Assembly (NCBI GenBank): GCA_011799875.1
Contig: CM022302.1
Coordinates: 320,520,144-320,584,143 of the forward strand
Direction: 5' to 3'
DNA from: Thinopyrum elongatum
Lineage: Eukaryota > Streptophyta > Magnoliopsida > Poales > Poaceae
Length of the DNA: 64,000 nucleotides
Shown here one piece after another: positions 1-10,955 of the stretch. Position 1 is the stretch's first letter. Each line of letters starts with the position of its first letter. Both the position numbers and the translations under genes were made by a program. Under the pieces are notes generated by a model. That model worked only from the letters and a program-made list of their open reading frames with translations. It made no database searches and was not told where the DNA came from.

Positions 1-1032
1 AGCCCCTTACGGAATAGCGCATAAACTAGGGTTTAAGCTTCTCTCACTCTACCAACCCATCATCTAATTACTACTCCACAATGTCTTCCCTTAGGCCCAA
101 GTATGGTGAAGTGTCATGTAGTCGACGTTCACATGACACCACTAAAGGAAGCAACAACATACATATCATCAAAATATCAAACGAATACCAAATTCACATG
201 ATTACTTATAACCAGACTTCTCCCATGTCCTTAAGAACAAAAGTAACTACTCACAAATCATATTCATGTTCAAGATCAGTGGGGTATTGAATATCATAAA
301 GGATCTGAACAAGTAATCTTCCACCAAATAAACCTACTAGCATTAACTACAAGATGCAATCAACACTACTAGCAACCCACAGGTACCAATCTGAGGTTTT
401 GAGATAAAGATTGAATACAAGAGATGAACTAGGGTTTGATATGAGATGGTGCTGGTGAATATGTTGATGAAGATTGGTCCTCCCACGATGAGAGGATCAT
501 TGGTGATGTCGATGGCTTCAATTTCCCCCTCTCCGAGGGAAGTTTCCCCGACGGAATCGCTTCGCCGGAGAGCAAAAGTGCTCCTGCCGAGGTTCCGTCT
601 CAAGAAGGCGGCGCTTTGCCCTGAAGCCTTTCTCTTGATTTTTTCTAGGTCAAATGGAATCATATAGCATAAGATGGCTTCGGTGGCCTGCAAGGGGCCC
701 CGCAAGCTCGAGGGGCATGCCCTGGGGGGTATGGCACGCCCCCAGGCTTGTGGCTGCCTGGTGGGTCCCCCTCTGGTAATTCCTTCGCCATTATTTTTTA
801 TATATTCCAAAATAAATCTCCGTAAAATTTCAGGTGATTTGGAGTTGTGCAGAATAGGCATCTCTGATTTAGCCCTTTCCGGCCCAGAATTCCAGCTGTC
901 GGCAATCTTCCTCTTCATGTGAAACTTGCAAAATAAGAGAGAAAAGGCAGAAGAATTCTATCATAAAGTGAAATAACAGTCCAAATTGCAATAAATATCA
1001 ATAGGAAAATATGATTCAAAATGGATGTATCA
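1..1032 (-). mobile_element. Ath-H: Athila-type LTR, minus orientation, cut by the window edge
   Basis: This segment aligns along its whole length with the right part of the Ath-F LTR (about 53471-54470); shared landmarks include the region around 60-90 and the terminus at 1020-1032. Read on the minus strand it begins TGATACATCCATTTTG at 1032, so the LTR 5' end is at 1032 and its 3' end lies about 500 bases left of the window. The right flank (from 1033) is Tat-1 gag leader, not a polypurine tract. The copy is therefore either a solo LTR or the 5' LTR of an element extending leftwards. The five bases at 1033-1037 (TCATC) would be half of the target duplication. Open frames here (343-918 minus, 446-922 plus) are not coding; they overlap LTR sequence that is repeated in Ath-F. 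Confidence 0.8.
692..770 (-). repeat. GGCGCGCC-type hairpin module in the Ath-H LTR
   Basis: Arms CCGCAAGCTC (700-709) and GGCTTGTGG (745-753) face each other around two GC-rich half-sites (GGCATGCCC and GGCACGCCC). This is one of nine copies of the same module in the window. One arm position is mismatched here, as expected in a decayed copy. Confidence 0.6.
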
Positions 1033-1148
1033 TCATCCGATCCGCGAGGCCGCCGGAATCGCCACCAAGATCAACGCCAGGTCATCAACGACCGACGTGC
1101 TGAGCCCGCCTGAACTACCATCAGTCGGGTGCGCGAGAAGGGCCAGTC

Positions 1149-2695
1149 ATGAACGAGCGTGCGCCAGGGTTCCCTAGGTGCCTACCCTACGATGTGGGCT
1201 GCCCAGCGTTTACCCACGAGTTGCGGCAGGTTCAGTGGCCCTCTTCCCGAAGTTTCAAGCCTAACTTACCAAAGAAGTATGATGACAAGCTCAATCCGGT
1301 CGAGTTTCTCGAAATCTACACCATTGCAGTGCAAGCTGCTGGTGGCAGAGACGACAAGATTCTTGCCAACTATTTTTCGTTGGCACTCAAGCCCAATGTG
1401 AGATCTTGGCTGATGAACTTGCCGGAGCGCTCCATTTCTTCTTGGTCGGACTTGTCTCATGAGTTCGTTGGGACCTACATCCGGGGCCATGAACCTCCGG
1501 GATAGCCCAGCGACCTCCACTTGATTCCATAGAAGGATGGTGAATCCCTTCATAAGTACGTCCAGAGGTTTAGCCGTGTGCATCACAACATCCCCGACGG
1601 CCACCCCACCGGTGTGATTCCTTCATTCGACACGAATGTCCGCAATCGCAGGATGTGGGCTGAGTTGAACATCGAGCATGTGAAGACCGTCAACGACCTG
1701 CACGCCTTGGCGGACCAGTGTGCACGTGCGAAAGAGGGGAGGATGCCGGAGCCAATGTTGATTCCGAGGACGACGATGCGTCCACCCCAAAGAAGATAGA
1801 CCGAAAGCGCAATCGCAGGCGCAAAGGCAAGACAGTGATGGCTGTTGAGGGTTCCAGCGGCTCCAATGCCACCAAGAAGCAGAAGACCGAGATCTCCGTC
1901 AAGGAGGTTACCGGATGCGCTGGTTGTCAGGAGGCTGCGACAGGTGAGAAGACTGAGCGCTCCAGCAAGCAGTACTGCAAGATTTACCGCACCAAGGGAC
2001 ACGACCTGCAGGATTGCCGGCAAGTGGAGCAGCTTGCCGAAAAGTAAAAGCAAGAGTATGAGAAGCGTGACAAGAGAAAGGCCAAGATGGCACCGGTGGA
2101 TCCGGCAACAAGAACCGCGGTGGCCGTGGGGGTCCCCGCGCCAAGGGCCCGCAGGAGAAGGAGGGCGAAGATGATGGTGATGACAGCGATGAAGAATCTA
2201 AGGGACAGGAGTTCCAAAAGGCCGTAGGGGCCATGTGCGTTGATGAAGGTGCATCTTTGCACTCCTCTCACCGCCAACTCAAGCAGTGGGCGCGTGAGAT
2301 CAATGTGGCTGAACCAATAGTAGAGGCGTAGAAGCCGCTCAAGTGGTCTGACACGACCATCGCTTTCGACACCAAGGACCACTCTGACCGCACCACTTTG
2401 GTTGGGTGTTTGCCATTGTTTGTTTCTCCAACAATTCGCAACCTCAAGGTCACGAAAGTGTCAGTTGACGGTGGGGCTGGCTTGAACCTGATCTCCCCCG
2501 ACATGATCAGGAGGCTGCAAATCCGTGATGGAGATCTCCAAGAAATGGGAACATTTCAGGGGGTAAATCCGGGGAGGAGCCAACCCACCGGCAAGATTAC
2601 CTTGCCGGTTACTTCTCGTACCGAACTGAACTACAGGACCGAGAAGGTCGTTTTCGACGTCGTCAAGATACCATTGCCCTACAATGGGATTCTTG
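1149..2695 (+). pseudogene. gag: Tat-1 gag and start of aspartic protease, broken
   Basis: The product would be the capsid/nucleocapsid polyprotein followed by the retroviral-type aspartic protease. It is colinear with Tat-2 gag: shared stretches include KILANYFSLALKPNVRSWLM (about 1351-1410) and a zinc-knuckle-like CKIYRTKGHDLQDC at about 1977-2020. The protease active site is the DGGAG motif, with its Asp codon at 2467-2469. There are in-frame stops at 1503-1505 and about 1530, and the reading frame changes between about 1720 and 2400, so it cannot make one protein. The reading frame is cut at 2700 by solo-D and resumes at 7437. A start codon at 1149 is possible, but the upstream open sequence also resembles Tat-2 leader, so the true start is not settled. 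Confidence 0.85.
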
Positions 2696-2700
2696 GTAGT

Positions 2701-5700
2701 TGTGACACCCCGAGACCGATGCGCCAGTTGTCCTCCGTTTTTTCGCCATCGTTGCCATGTCATTCGCTTGCGTGTTGCACTTTGCCATGTCATCATGTGC
2801 ATTTCATCCGCATGTTTTTCAAAACTTGCATCTGTCTGGGTCTCCGAGTTCTCTCCGTTGTCCGTTCTGAGCCCAGACACACTCGCACGCGCCCGCGGCA
2901 TCTCCGAAATATTATTTTATAAGTGGCATAAAAATGTTCTCGGAATGGGTTGAAAGTTGGCGTGCGGTCTTGTTTTATTGCAGGTTGACCGCCTGCCAAG
3001 TTTCGTCGCATTCGGAGCTCGTTTGATAGCCCAACCGTTAAACATATAGCGACATTATAGCCGGTCAAACGTCGGACGTTTTCGGTCTTCGGAAACTGCC
3101 GCCAGGCCTCTCTCTCTCTTCTCTCTCGCAGCCCACGGCCTTCTACACAACCAATCTAGCCCACCTACCTCTCCTCCGACCGAAACTGTTGGATCGCGAT
3201 GGGAGGGCTCCGAAACCCCCCAAAAGCCCCCAAATCCAAACCCTAGCCTACCCTGCTATAAATAGACATCCCCCCTCTCCATTTCGGGCAACCTACCCCT
3301 CCCCTACCTCCAACCGCCGCCACCCACGCCTTGTTTTCCACGCTGCCCAGCCCACCGCCGCCAAGTGTCGCCGCCTCCTCGCTCAGCCACCACCTGCGCC
3401 GCCGCTTCCCACCAACCATAGCGCGCCACCTCGCCGCGCCAGCTCCCCTCCAGCCACTCCGCTGCTGCCACCTAGCGCCTCCACCCCCCTTCCACCGCGC
3501 GGCCCTGCAAGCTCGCAGCAGGCCCGCCCGAGCCCATCTGGGCCTAAATGAGCCCACGGGTCATCGCCGCCCTGCACGCTCGCCTCCTCGCCATCGCGCC
3601 CTAGGCTCCCGTGCACCTCCTCTCGTTGGCGCCCGACCCCGCCGCCTGGACCTCGCCACCGGAGCGCGCCTCTGCCGCCGCACCTCGACGCGCTGCGGCC
3701 TCCCGTTGCTGCCTCACCGACCCCCAGAGTATCACCGCCGCCTCTGCAGGATCCCGTCGCCGGCGCCCTGTCTCCATCGCCCTAGCTTCGCGCCGACCCG
3801 CCGGCGGTCGGTCGTCGCTGGGAGCCCCCAGATCCAGCCGCCCTTCGACCAGATCCGGCGGCCCCGCTTGGATCCGTGCCTCGCAGCCCCACCGCACGTC
3901 GCCGGCGCCGCCATGGCCGGCCGACCCCGTTCCCCGAACCAAACAGGAGCCCGCACCGCACCGTCCCAAACTGCGAGATCCAGTTTTTCCGAGGTCCAAT
4001 TTTTCCCCAAGTCCCCAGGAAATTCACATGTTTGTCATGTTGTAACTTTGTGCATGTTTGTCTGTATGAGATGATCTATATATGCAAATGTTCTGCTCTC
4101 TGTGCTCTTCATGATGGTGGTTGTTTCATTCATGTTAGGGTGCATCTTCATGTCTTAATCTCCGTTGCAAAAGTGCTTGCTGAAGTTAAGTGTTGAAACT
4201 GTTATAACTTGCCCTTTTGTTATTTTTCGTGTGATTTAATGCATATGTCACATGAGCATCTTGTCAACATGTGTTTGGTGCATTTTTATGTCCTCTAGCT
4301 GCTAGTATTTATTTCATGCCATGATATGCCATGATGTGACTGCCATGAGCTTGCAAATATGTCTAGTCAATGTTCCTGATTTCAGACGTTAATTTCACCA
4401 AGTTAAAACCGTCTGTTATAAAACTTGTCATATTGTCATGATGTTTGGCACTAATCCATTGCTCATATGCATATGATTCTTTGATGTGTATTGCTATATG
4501 TTATGTGTACTTTGATGCCATGCCCTTGGATGCCATGTGTAGTTGTTGTAGCATGTCTCTTTCTTGCTCTCAAGTTGCCATCATGATAAGACTGTCAATC
4601 TATTAACAACATGTTCCATTTTGTAAAAATCATACTAATTAATCTATGCATCATATGAAGTGGTGTTCATGGAGTAAGTTGGAGTATGCCATGTCTACTA
4701 CATGCACATGTCCTTTTTGATAAATATTAAAATTTCTATGCTTGCTGTTATGTGCATCGCAAGTCAGCATCATGATGTTAATGTTTGTGTTCCCAGATTT
4801 TCAGATTCACGGTTGCATGTTGTCTTGATGATTCCCGTGAACCTGTTGCTCCTATGTATATGCCATGTTGTATTAGTTGAGCTCCATGATATGTAATTTC
4901 ATACCATGCTTTTGTTTGCCATGATCTTGCACTGCATCATCTTTGTTTCATGCCTCCAATTTGTCATAATGTTAACTCTGCTCACATGTATGCCCAGTTT
5001 TTCACCATGTCCTAATCTGTGTTATAAAGTTGCTTTTTGCATTGATCATATTGGTTTAATATTGATGCCTATGAACCTAAACCTTAATGATATTTTAAGT
5101 ATGTTATATGTACTTGAAGTGCATACCATGTTTGTGCAAATCTTGTTCCTGTAGCTTGTTGTTTTGATGCTTGCAAGATGCCTAGTTGCTGTTTCGTACA
5201 GTTTGTTATTTAAACTTGTTTCATGTGTATGTATTGAACCGTGGCTCCGTTTGGAGCATGATCTGTATGAAACTTGCTTGGTTTTGCATGTAGTTTTATC
5301 ATGTCATGTTGCATCCTTGATTTGAGTATGTGTGCTTGATGTTTAAATGCATTTTGCATCAATGCCATGTTTAACTTGTTTTGCTCATATCTTCTAGGCC
5401 ATAGCTCCGAATTAAATGAACTTTATATGTAACTTGACTAGAAAGACGTGTAGATCATCGTGGTGCATTTTAACTTGCTGTTTAACAACTCTAACATAAT
5501 GTTTATTCAGATCCGGACCAATTTCAAAATTTGCATATGAGGACTTACCGGAATTGTTATATGTTGTTTCCGGCCTCATTTATACTTGCTTTGGTGTGAT
5601 GTTCTTGTATGCATCATCTCTTGCCATGTGTAGCATCATGTAGCCTTGTCATACATCATACTTGGTTGAGCATCATGTCATGTTTATGTGTTGTGTGTTT

Positions 5701-7431
5701 TTGTTTGCTTCTTTCCGGTTGTGATTCTTCTCGATAGTCCCGGTTTCGTTGCGATTGTGAGGACTCGTTCGACTACGCTTGATTTTTCTACGCCCGTTCG
5801 TCTTCTTCATGGACTCGTTCTTCTTCCTAGCGGGATTTCAGGCAAGATGACCGTCACCTTGGATCTCACTACTATCTTTGCTATGCTAGTTGTCTCGATG
5901 CTATCGCTATGTCGCGCTATCCACCACTTTTATATCAAGCCTCCCAATATGCCATGAAACAACCTCTAACCTTTTTCACCATCCCAGCAAACCATTGTTT
6001 GGCTATGTTACCGCTTTGCTCAGCCCCTCTTATAGCATTGCTATTTGCAGGTGCAGTTGCAGGTTGTTCCATGTTGGAACATGGATATCTTGGAATATCA
6101 CAATATCTCTTATTTAATTAATGCACATATATACTTGGTAAAGGGTGGAAGGCTCGGCCTTTTGCCTGGTGTTTTGTCCACTCTTGCCGCCCTAGTTTCC
6201 ATCATACCGGTGTTATATTCCTTGATTTTGTGTTCCTAACACGGTCGGGGTTTATGGGCCCCCTCGATAGTTCGCTTTGAATAAAACTCTTCCAGGAAGG
6301 CCCAACATTGGTTTAACCATTTGCCTAATAACAACTAAAACTTGCATAGGGACTTCCCAGGCCCCGAGGATAATTAATCAACAACCCGGGCCAGTGCTCC
6401 TCATGAGTGTTGGTCCAAACTAGAGCAGCTTGCGGCGCCGCCCCTTGGCAACTTGGGGTATTTGGTCGCTGTAACCATAGCTCATCCGTCGTGGCCTGAG
6501 ACGAGATACACGCGGCTACTATCAGGGTGTCGGCACATCAGGAGGTCTTGCTGGATTTGTTTTACCATTGTCGAAATGTCCTGTGAATCGGGATTCCGAG
6601 TTTGATCGGGGTGTTCCGGGATGGAGGATTTTCCTCCGCTGATCGTGAGAGTTTGTGATGGACTAAGTTGGGACACCACTACAGGGTTTAATCTTTCGAA
6701 AGCCATGCCTGCGGTTATGTGGCAGATGGGAATTTTTAATATCCGGTTTTAGAGAACTTGACACCAGATCTGAATTAAAATACACCAACCGCGTGCGTAA
6801 CCGTGACCGTCTCTTTTCGAGTGAGTTAGAGAAGAGAACACGGTGGGGTTATGTTTGACTCGTAAGTAGTTCAGGATCACTTCTTGATCATTACTAGTTT
6901 GCGACCGTTATGCGTAGTTTCTCTTCTTACTCTTGTACTCGTAAGTTAGCCACCATACAAATGCTTAGTGCTGCTGCAACCTCACCACTTATCCTTTCCT
7001 TACCCATAAGCTTTGCTAGTCTTGATACCCATGGTAATGGGATTGCTGAGTCCTCGTGGCTCACAGATTACTACAACAACAGTTGCAGGTACAGGTAATG
7101 CGATGATCTAACGTGAGAGCGATGCTTGCTTGTTTTCGAGTTCTTCTGCTTCTTCTTCGATCAGAGGATAGGTTCCTGGTCGGCAGCCTGGGCTAGCAGG
7201 GTGGATGTCGTTTGTGTTTTCTGTTTGATTTCATCTGTAGTTGGATGCCTCTCTTCTGTATGATGTTTGTTGTATTCATGTGGCATCTATATGCCTTTGT
7301 ATGTATCCTCATCTATTATGTAATGGTACGATGTAATGATATCCACCTTGCAAAGCATCTTCAATATGCGCTTCTATCCTTGGTGGGACCTTCGAGTTCC
7401 TCAAGGATAGGGACGCATATTGGGCGTGACA
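2701..7431 (+). mobile_element. solo-D: 4.7 kb non-coding solo-LTR-like unit (LARD type)
   Basis: The unit begins TGTGACACCCCGAGACC and ends GGGCGTGACA. It is flanked by perfect 5 bp duplications GTAGT (2696-2700 and 7432-7436), and removing it restores the Tat-1 protease reading. It holds no transposon protein domain and I see no internal direct repeat of its ends, so it behaves like one LTR. A TATA box (3257-3264) is followed by about 750 bases of C-rich leader and then about 3 kb of AT-rich sequence full of ATGT/CATG words. solo-E (47416-52075) is a second copy in the opposite orientation with matching ends. Triticeae LARD elements are known to have LTRs of about 4.5 kb without coding content; assigning this to that class is inference. 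Confidence 0.8.
3257..3264 (+). promoter_or_regulatory. TATA box of solo-D
   Basis: TATAAATA sits upstream of a C-rich, leader-like tract, as expected for an LTR promoter. solo-E has a TATA-like site at the matching relative place on its own strand. Confidence 0.6.
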
Positions 7432-7436
7432 GTAGT

Positions 7437-8386
7437 CCAGCCCTCGCAAAGTTCATGGCAGTATCTGGCATCAAGGCACCTAGTCCTGCCGGCAAAGCTC
7501 CCGGGGGAGGAAAGAAGAAGTCTAGAAAGACCTCTGACAAGGACTCCAGGAAGCGCACCTCTTGGGAGTGTTGTGGGCCCGTTGAGGACGTGCCAGAGAG
7601 CTCTACCGACAAGAGCAAGAAGACCAAAGCCTCACCACCTGCTACGAAGCATGTCTCTGCAAGGGAGGATGGCACTGGCGGTACCTTTATTGTGAGTGCT
7701 ACCCTTGATGGCAAATAGGAAAGCGCGCTCGTTGCCTTCCTGCGGGGAAATATTGATGTGTTTGGATGGCAACCATCTAATATCCCTGGCATTCCCAGGG
7801 AGGTGATTGAGCACCACCTTGCCATGTGCCCTAATGCGAGACCCGTCAAGCAGAAGGTCAGGAAGCAGGCTTTGGAGCGGCAAGAGTTCATTGCCCAAGA
7901 ACTCCAAAAACTAGATGTAGTAGGCTTAGTTAGAGAAGTGCTACACCCAACTTGGTTGGCAAATCCCGTGGTCGTTCGCAAGGCAAATGGGAAGTGCAGG
8001 CTTTGTATTGACTTCACTGATATAAACAAAGCATGCCCAAAGGATTCCTTCCCTTTGCCGCGGATTGATCAGATTGTGGACTCCACCGTCAGCTGTGACC
8101 TGCTCTCTTTTCTTGATGCCTACTCTGGTTATCATCAGATCTTCATGGACAAGGAAGATGAGGAGAAGACGACATTCATTACTCCATGTGATACATACTA
8201 TTTTGTACGCATGCCTTTTGGATTAAAGAGTGCTAGAGCGACATTTCCAAGGGCTGTGCAAATTAGTTTTGGTTCTCAGCTACACAGAAATTTGGAAGCC
8301 TATATGGATGATATAGTGGTCAAAACCAGGCACAAGGATTCACTGATCCAAGACTTATAAGAGACATTTGCAAACTTGCGCAAGAT
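7437..8386 (+). pseudogene. pol: Tat-1 protease tail and reverse transcriptase, truncated
   Basis: The frame continues from 2695 after solo-D. The protease-RT spacer (7437-7715) is lysine/serine rich and shorter than in Tat-2. A TAG at 7716-7718 lies in frame between spacer and RT, at exactly the same place as in Tat-2. The RT core is well preserved: the segment from about 7758 carries the LPRIDQIVD and DAYSGYHQI blocks and the catalytic YMDD at 8301-8312. A TAA follows at 8358-8360. At about 8386 the sequence leaves pol and enters the minus-strand gene, so the RT thumb, RNase H and integrase are absent. The RT could copy RNA only if supplied with the missing domains; as it stands this is a remnant. 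Confidence 0.9.
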
Positions 8387-9951
8387 CCACTGACCTTGTC
8401 GGCACACGACGCAACAAGCTCTTCGGCAGCCTTGGTGTCCACTCCTTTCGGCAAGCTCTTGATGGCCTCGGATATGTCGATGCCAGGGTTCTGGTACACC
8501 ACTTTGACGAGCACCTTGAAGAGGACGTCCCGACAAAGCCCGCGGGATTCGCTGGCAAGATATGTGCCTCGAGTCTCCTGTTGCTTCTCTAGCGCCTTGA
8601 CCAGACTCTCGAAGAATAAAGTGAGCCTGGCGCTGGCGGCATCCCTTTCATTGGTGGAGAAGTGGTATTCTGGCAAGTCCATGGCGGATAATTGCGCAGT
8701 GAGGTTCCCCACACCTGCCACAAGACGGTCAGTCCAAAGTTTGTAGGAGCCCTTTGACAAGGTCATCTCCCGCTCTTTGGCACTCTCAAGATATTTTTCC
8801 AAGGCAGTCAACTTCACCTTGTGATCATCAATGACGTCCTTGGCCTTGGTGAGTTCTTGGTTCTTGGCGGATATTGAGGTGTGCAGCTCCTCCAAAGCAC
8901 TACTCGTCTCTTCTCTATCTGCTTTGAGCACCAAGACTTCCTTGTTGCTGACAGCAAGTTCCACCTCAAGCTTCTTCACCCTGTCCTCCAGCTCATTCTG
9001 GGCTCTGCGGCTTCGGCAACATTTACATCCTCTTGAATCTTGCCGGCATGGTCCACAACTTGAGCCTTGATTGCCTTTTTGTGCTTTCGATCGAGTTCCT
9101 GGGACTGTTGCACAAGGAGGGCTTGGACCTCTTCATCCTTGCCATGAAACTTGGCAGCAAGCGCCTATTCATGGGCGGCAAGCTCTTCTTCATGAGCATC
9201 GAGGCTTATCTTGCGCTCATTCAACTTGGCATCGGCTGCCGCTGTCCTCTGCGCGGCCTCCTCTTGTGCCTTTTCGGTTTCGGCCTTTTCCAAGATAAAT
9301 TTATCCCACTTGATGGCGAGCTTCCTTTGGCGGTCCATCAAATCTTGGAGGTACTTCGAATACCAAATCCGTGTATTCTCCACACACTTCTAGAACTCAT
9401 CTTTTGCCTTGCCGATGACAGCCGCTCTGGAGTTCAAGATCTTCGTTCGGCTGCAGTAGTGTGATTGGAGTTTCTTGAAGTTGGCGCTCATGGCCTTAAG
9501 GAGCTTCTGTTCTTTGGATCCACTACTGCTGGCGCACGGTTCATCGACAACTTAAGCCCAGCTGTAGTGATGACCTCATCATCAAAAGCTTCTCCTTCAG
9601 TGGGTGCGTCGATGCCTGACGTCCCAGGGATGATGACAAACAGGTTGGCGCCAATCTTTTGGTACCTACTTGATGGAGGTATTTCATATGTCAAAGGGTG
9701 GTCATCAACAACTGCCTTGCCGGCAGTGACCACCCTCATGGCCGAGTCAACCCTTGGCGCTCCTCGGGAAGAAATGCTACCAGTGGTCTCGGCACTCTTA
9801 TTGCTAACCTCCTTAGTGGTATCCTTGGCGACCCCCTCGTCAGTGGTCTTGGTGGCTTTGTTGGCGGCAATATTGTTAGCTTCGTTAGCAGCATCCTTTG
9901 CGATCCCCTCGATGGTGGTGTCTATGTCCATGTCATCAGTTGAGGGGGGAA

Positions 9952-10035
9952 CTGAGAAGAAGGAGAAGGGATGGAGTCAAGTTCAAGAAACCAAAAATGA
10001 TTAAGGAATGGGATTTCTTGACACAAATGACTTAC
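9952..10035 (-). other. Probable spliceosomal intron in the Tat-1 antisense gene (84 nt)
   Basis: On the minus strand the donor is GTAAGT (10035-10030) and the acceptor is a T/C-rich stretch ending TTCTCAG (9952). Removing it joins the open frames at 10046-10438 and 9488-9931. Size and signals are typical of plant introns. Transcription from the minus strand is implied, because such an intron cannot be spliced from the plus-strand element RNA. Confidence 0.65.
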
Positions 10036-10451
10036 CAGACTGGGTTTATAGAGGAGGAACAACTTCCCCTTCGACAACTTTGGTTGTCGTCACCTGGTTT
10101 CCTGCAGAGTCACTTGCCGACACATCATCAGTGCAGACAGGCTCGTCGGTAGAGGTCCTTGCTGGAGAGTTGGTTTCCACTGCAGTGGTCGATGGAGGCG
10201 TCACGACAAGATCTGCCTCCGGGCGTTCTTCTTCTTCATGGCGCTCTTCTCCTGCTCCCTTGATGATGTCAGCAATGACACCCTCAACGCCAATGCTCGC
10301 CAAAGGAAAGGAGATAGTGGCCTCACACTGGGGCCTGCGCTGGGGGCTGATGATCATCACGTCTGCATCAGGCACTGAGCTTGTCATCGGCCCATCCTCC
10401 ACTGTGGTCCTCGCCTTCTTCTCCATCCTTTGCGCCAAGGTCAGTTCTTCA

Positions 10452-10528
10452 CTGTCAAATTGGAGCGAAGCAGGACAAATCAGATAGACAAAAACAATGT
10501 ATCAAGAATTGATAGAAATAGTTGGCAC
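10452..10528 (-). other. Probable spliceosomal intron in the Tat-1 antisense gene (77 nt)
   Basis: On the minus strand the donor is GTGCCA (from 10528) and the acceptor is TTGACAG (ending 10452). The intron body is T-rich. Removal connects the open frame at 10502-10711 with that at 10046-10438. Confidence 0.55.
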
Positions 10529-10955
10529 ATACTCTTCGTCTTCCTCGTTGCTAAGGATAGATAGGTCGTATTCACCCTCGGGTCTAGTGCTAGAGGTAGG
10601 AGGCGGAGTGGGAGTCCTGGATCGCTTGGTTGCCGTAGGTGCGGCAGGTTGAGAGGACCCGGCTACTCCAATAGTCGACACGGTTGACTTCCTCGAAGAG
10701 GCGCGTCGCATTTGCTGTTGTTGAGGAGTTTGGTGTCGACATCCTTGCTACCCAGTGGCCCTGGCGGCCATTCCCTTGTCAACCACTTTTTCACCTGAAG
10801 GTGGAGGATCTACTAGCTCTCTAGAGACAGCTTTCCGGAGGGCGCGAGGTTTCCTTCCCGGAATAGGGGGAATAGGGGGCTTCCTGTGCACTTGCTCCTC
10901 AATGTTTTCTTTGCCTCATTCTCTGGCAAGATTTTCCGGTGACTCATCTATTGGT

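Larger units (their letters stand above)
8387..10955 (-). pseudogene. Tat-1 antisense gene, 3' part: coiled-coil protein with introns
   Basis: Read on the minus strand from 10955 to 8387, this encodes an acidic/serine-rich region (10711 to 9488 with two introns) and then a long alanine/glutamate/lysine-rich coiled coil (9487-8750). A globular C-terminal block follows, with LWTDRLV, SARLTLFFES and LCRDVLFKVL. The same blocks occur in order in the Tat-2 antisense frame (63091-64000). Breaks are a frame change near 9488, stops near 9397 and 9163, and a frame change near 9000. The C-terminal end is lost at the deletion junction. Plant Tat elements commonly carry such a minus-strand gene between integrase and the 3' LTR, often called 'putative gypsy type transposon'; its role is unknown. 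The 5' part lies at 40470-41578, beyond Ath-A and Ath-C. Confidence 0.8.

Noticed and set aside
3189..4196. Long overlapping open frames on both strands (up to 247 codons)
   Set aside because: They lie in the C/G-rich leader of solo-D, where stop codons are rare by composition. They are low-complexity Pro/Ala/Arg or Gly/Arg, occur in several frames at once, and have no domain.
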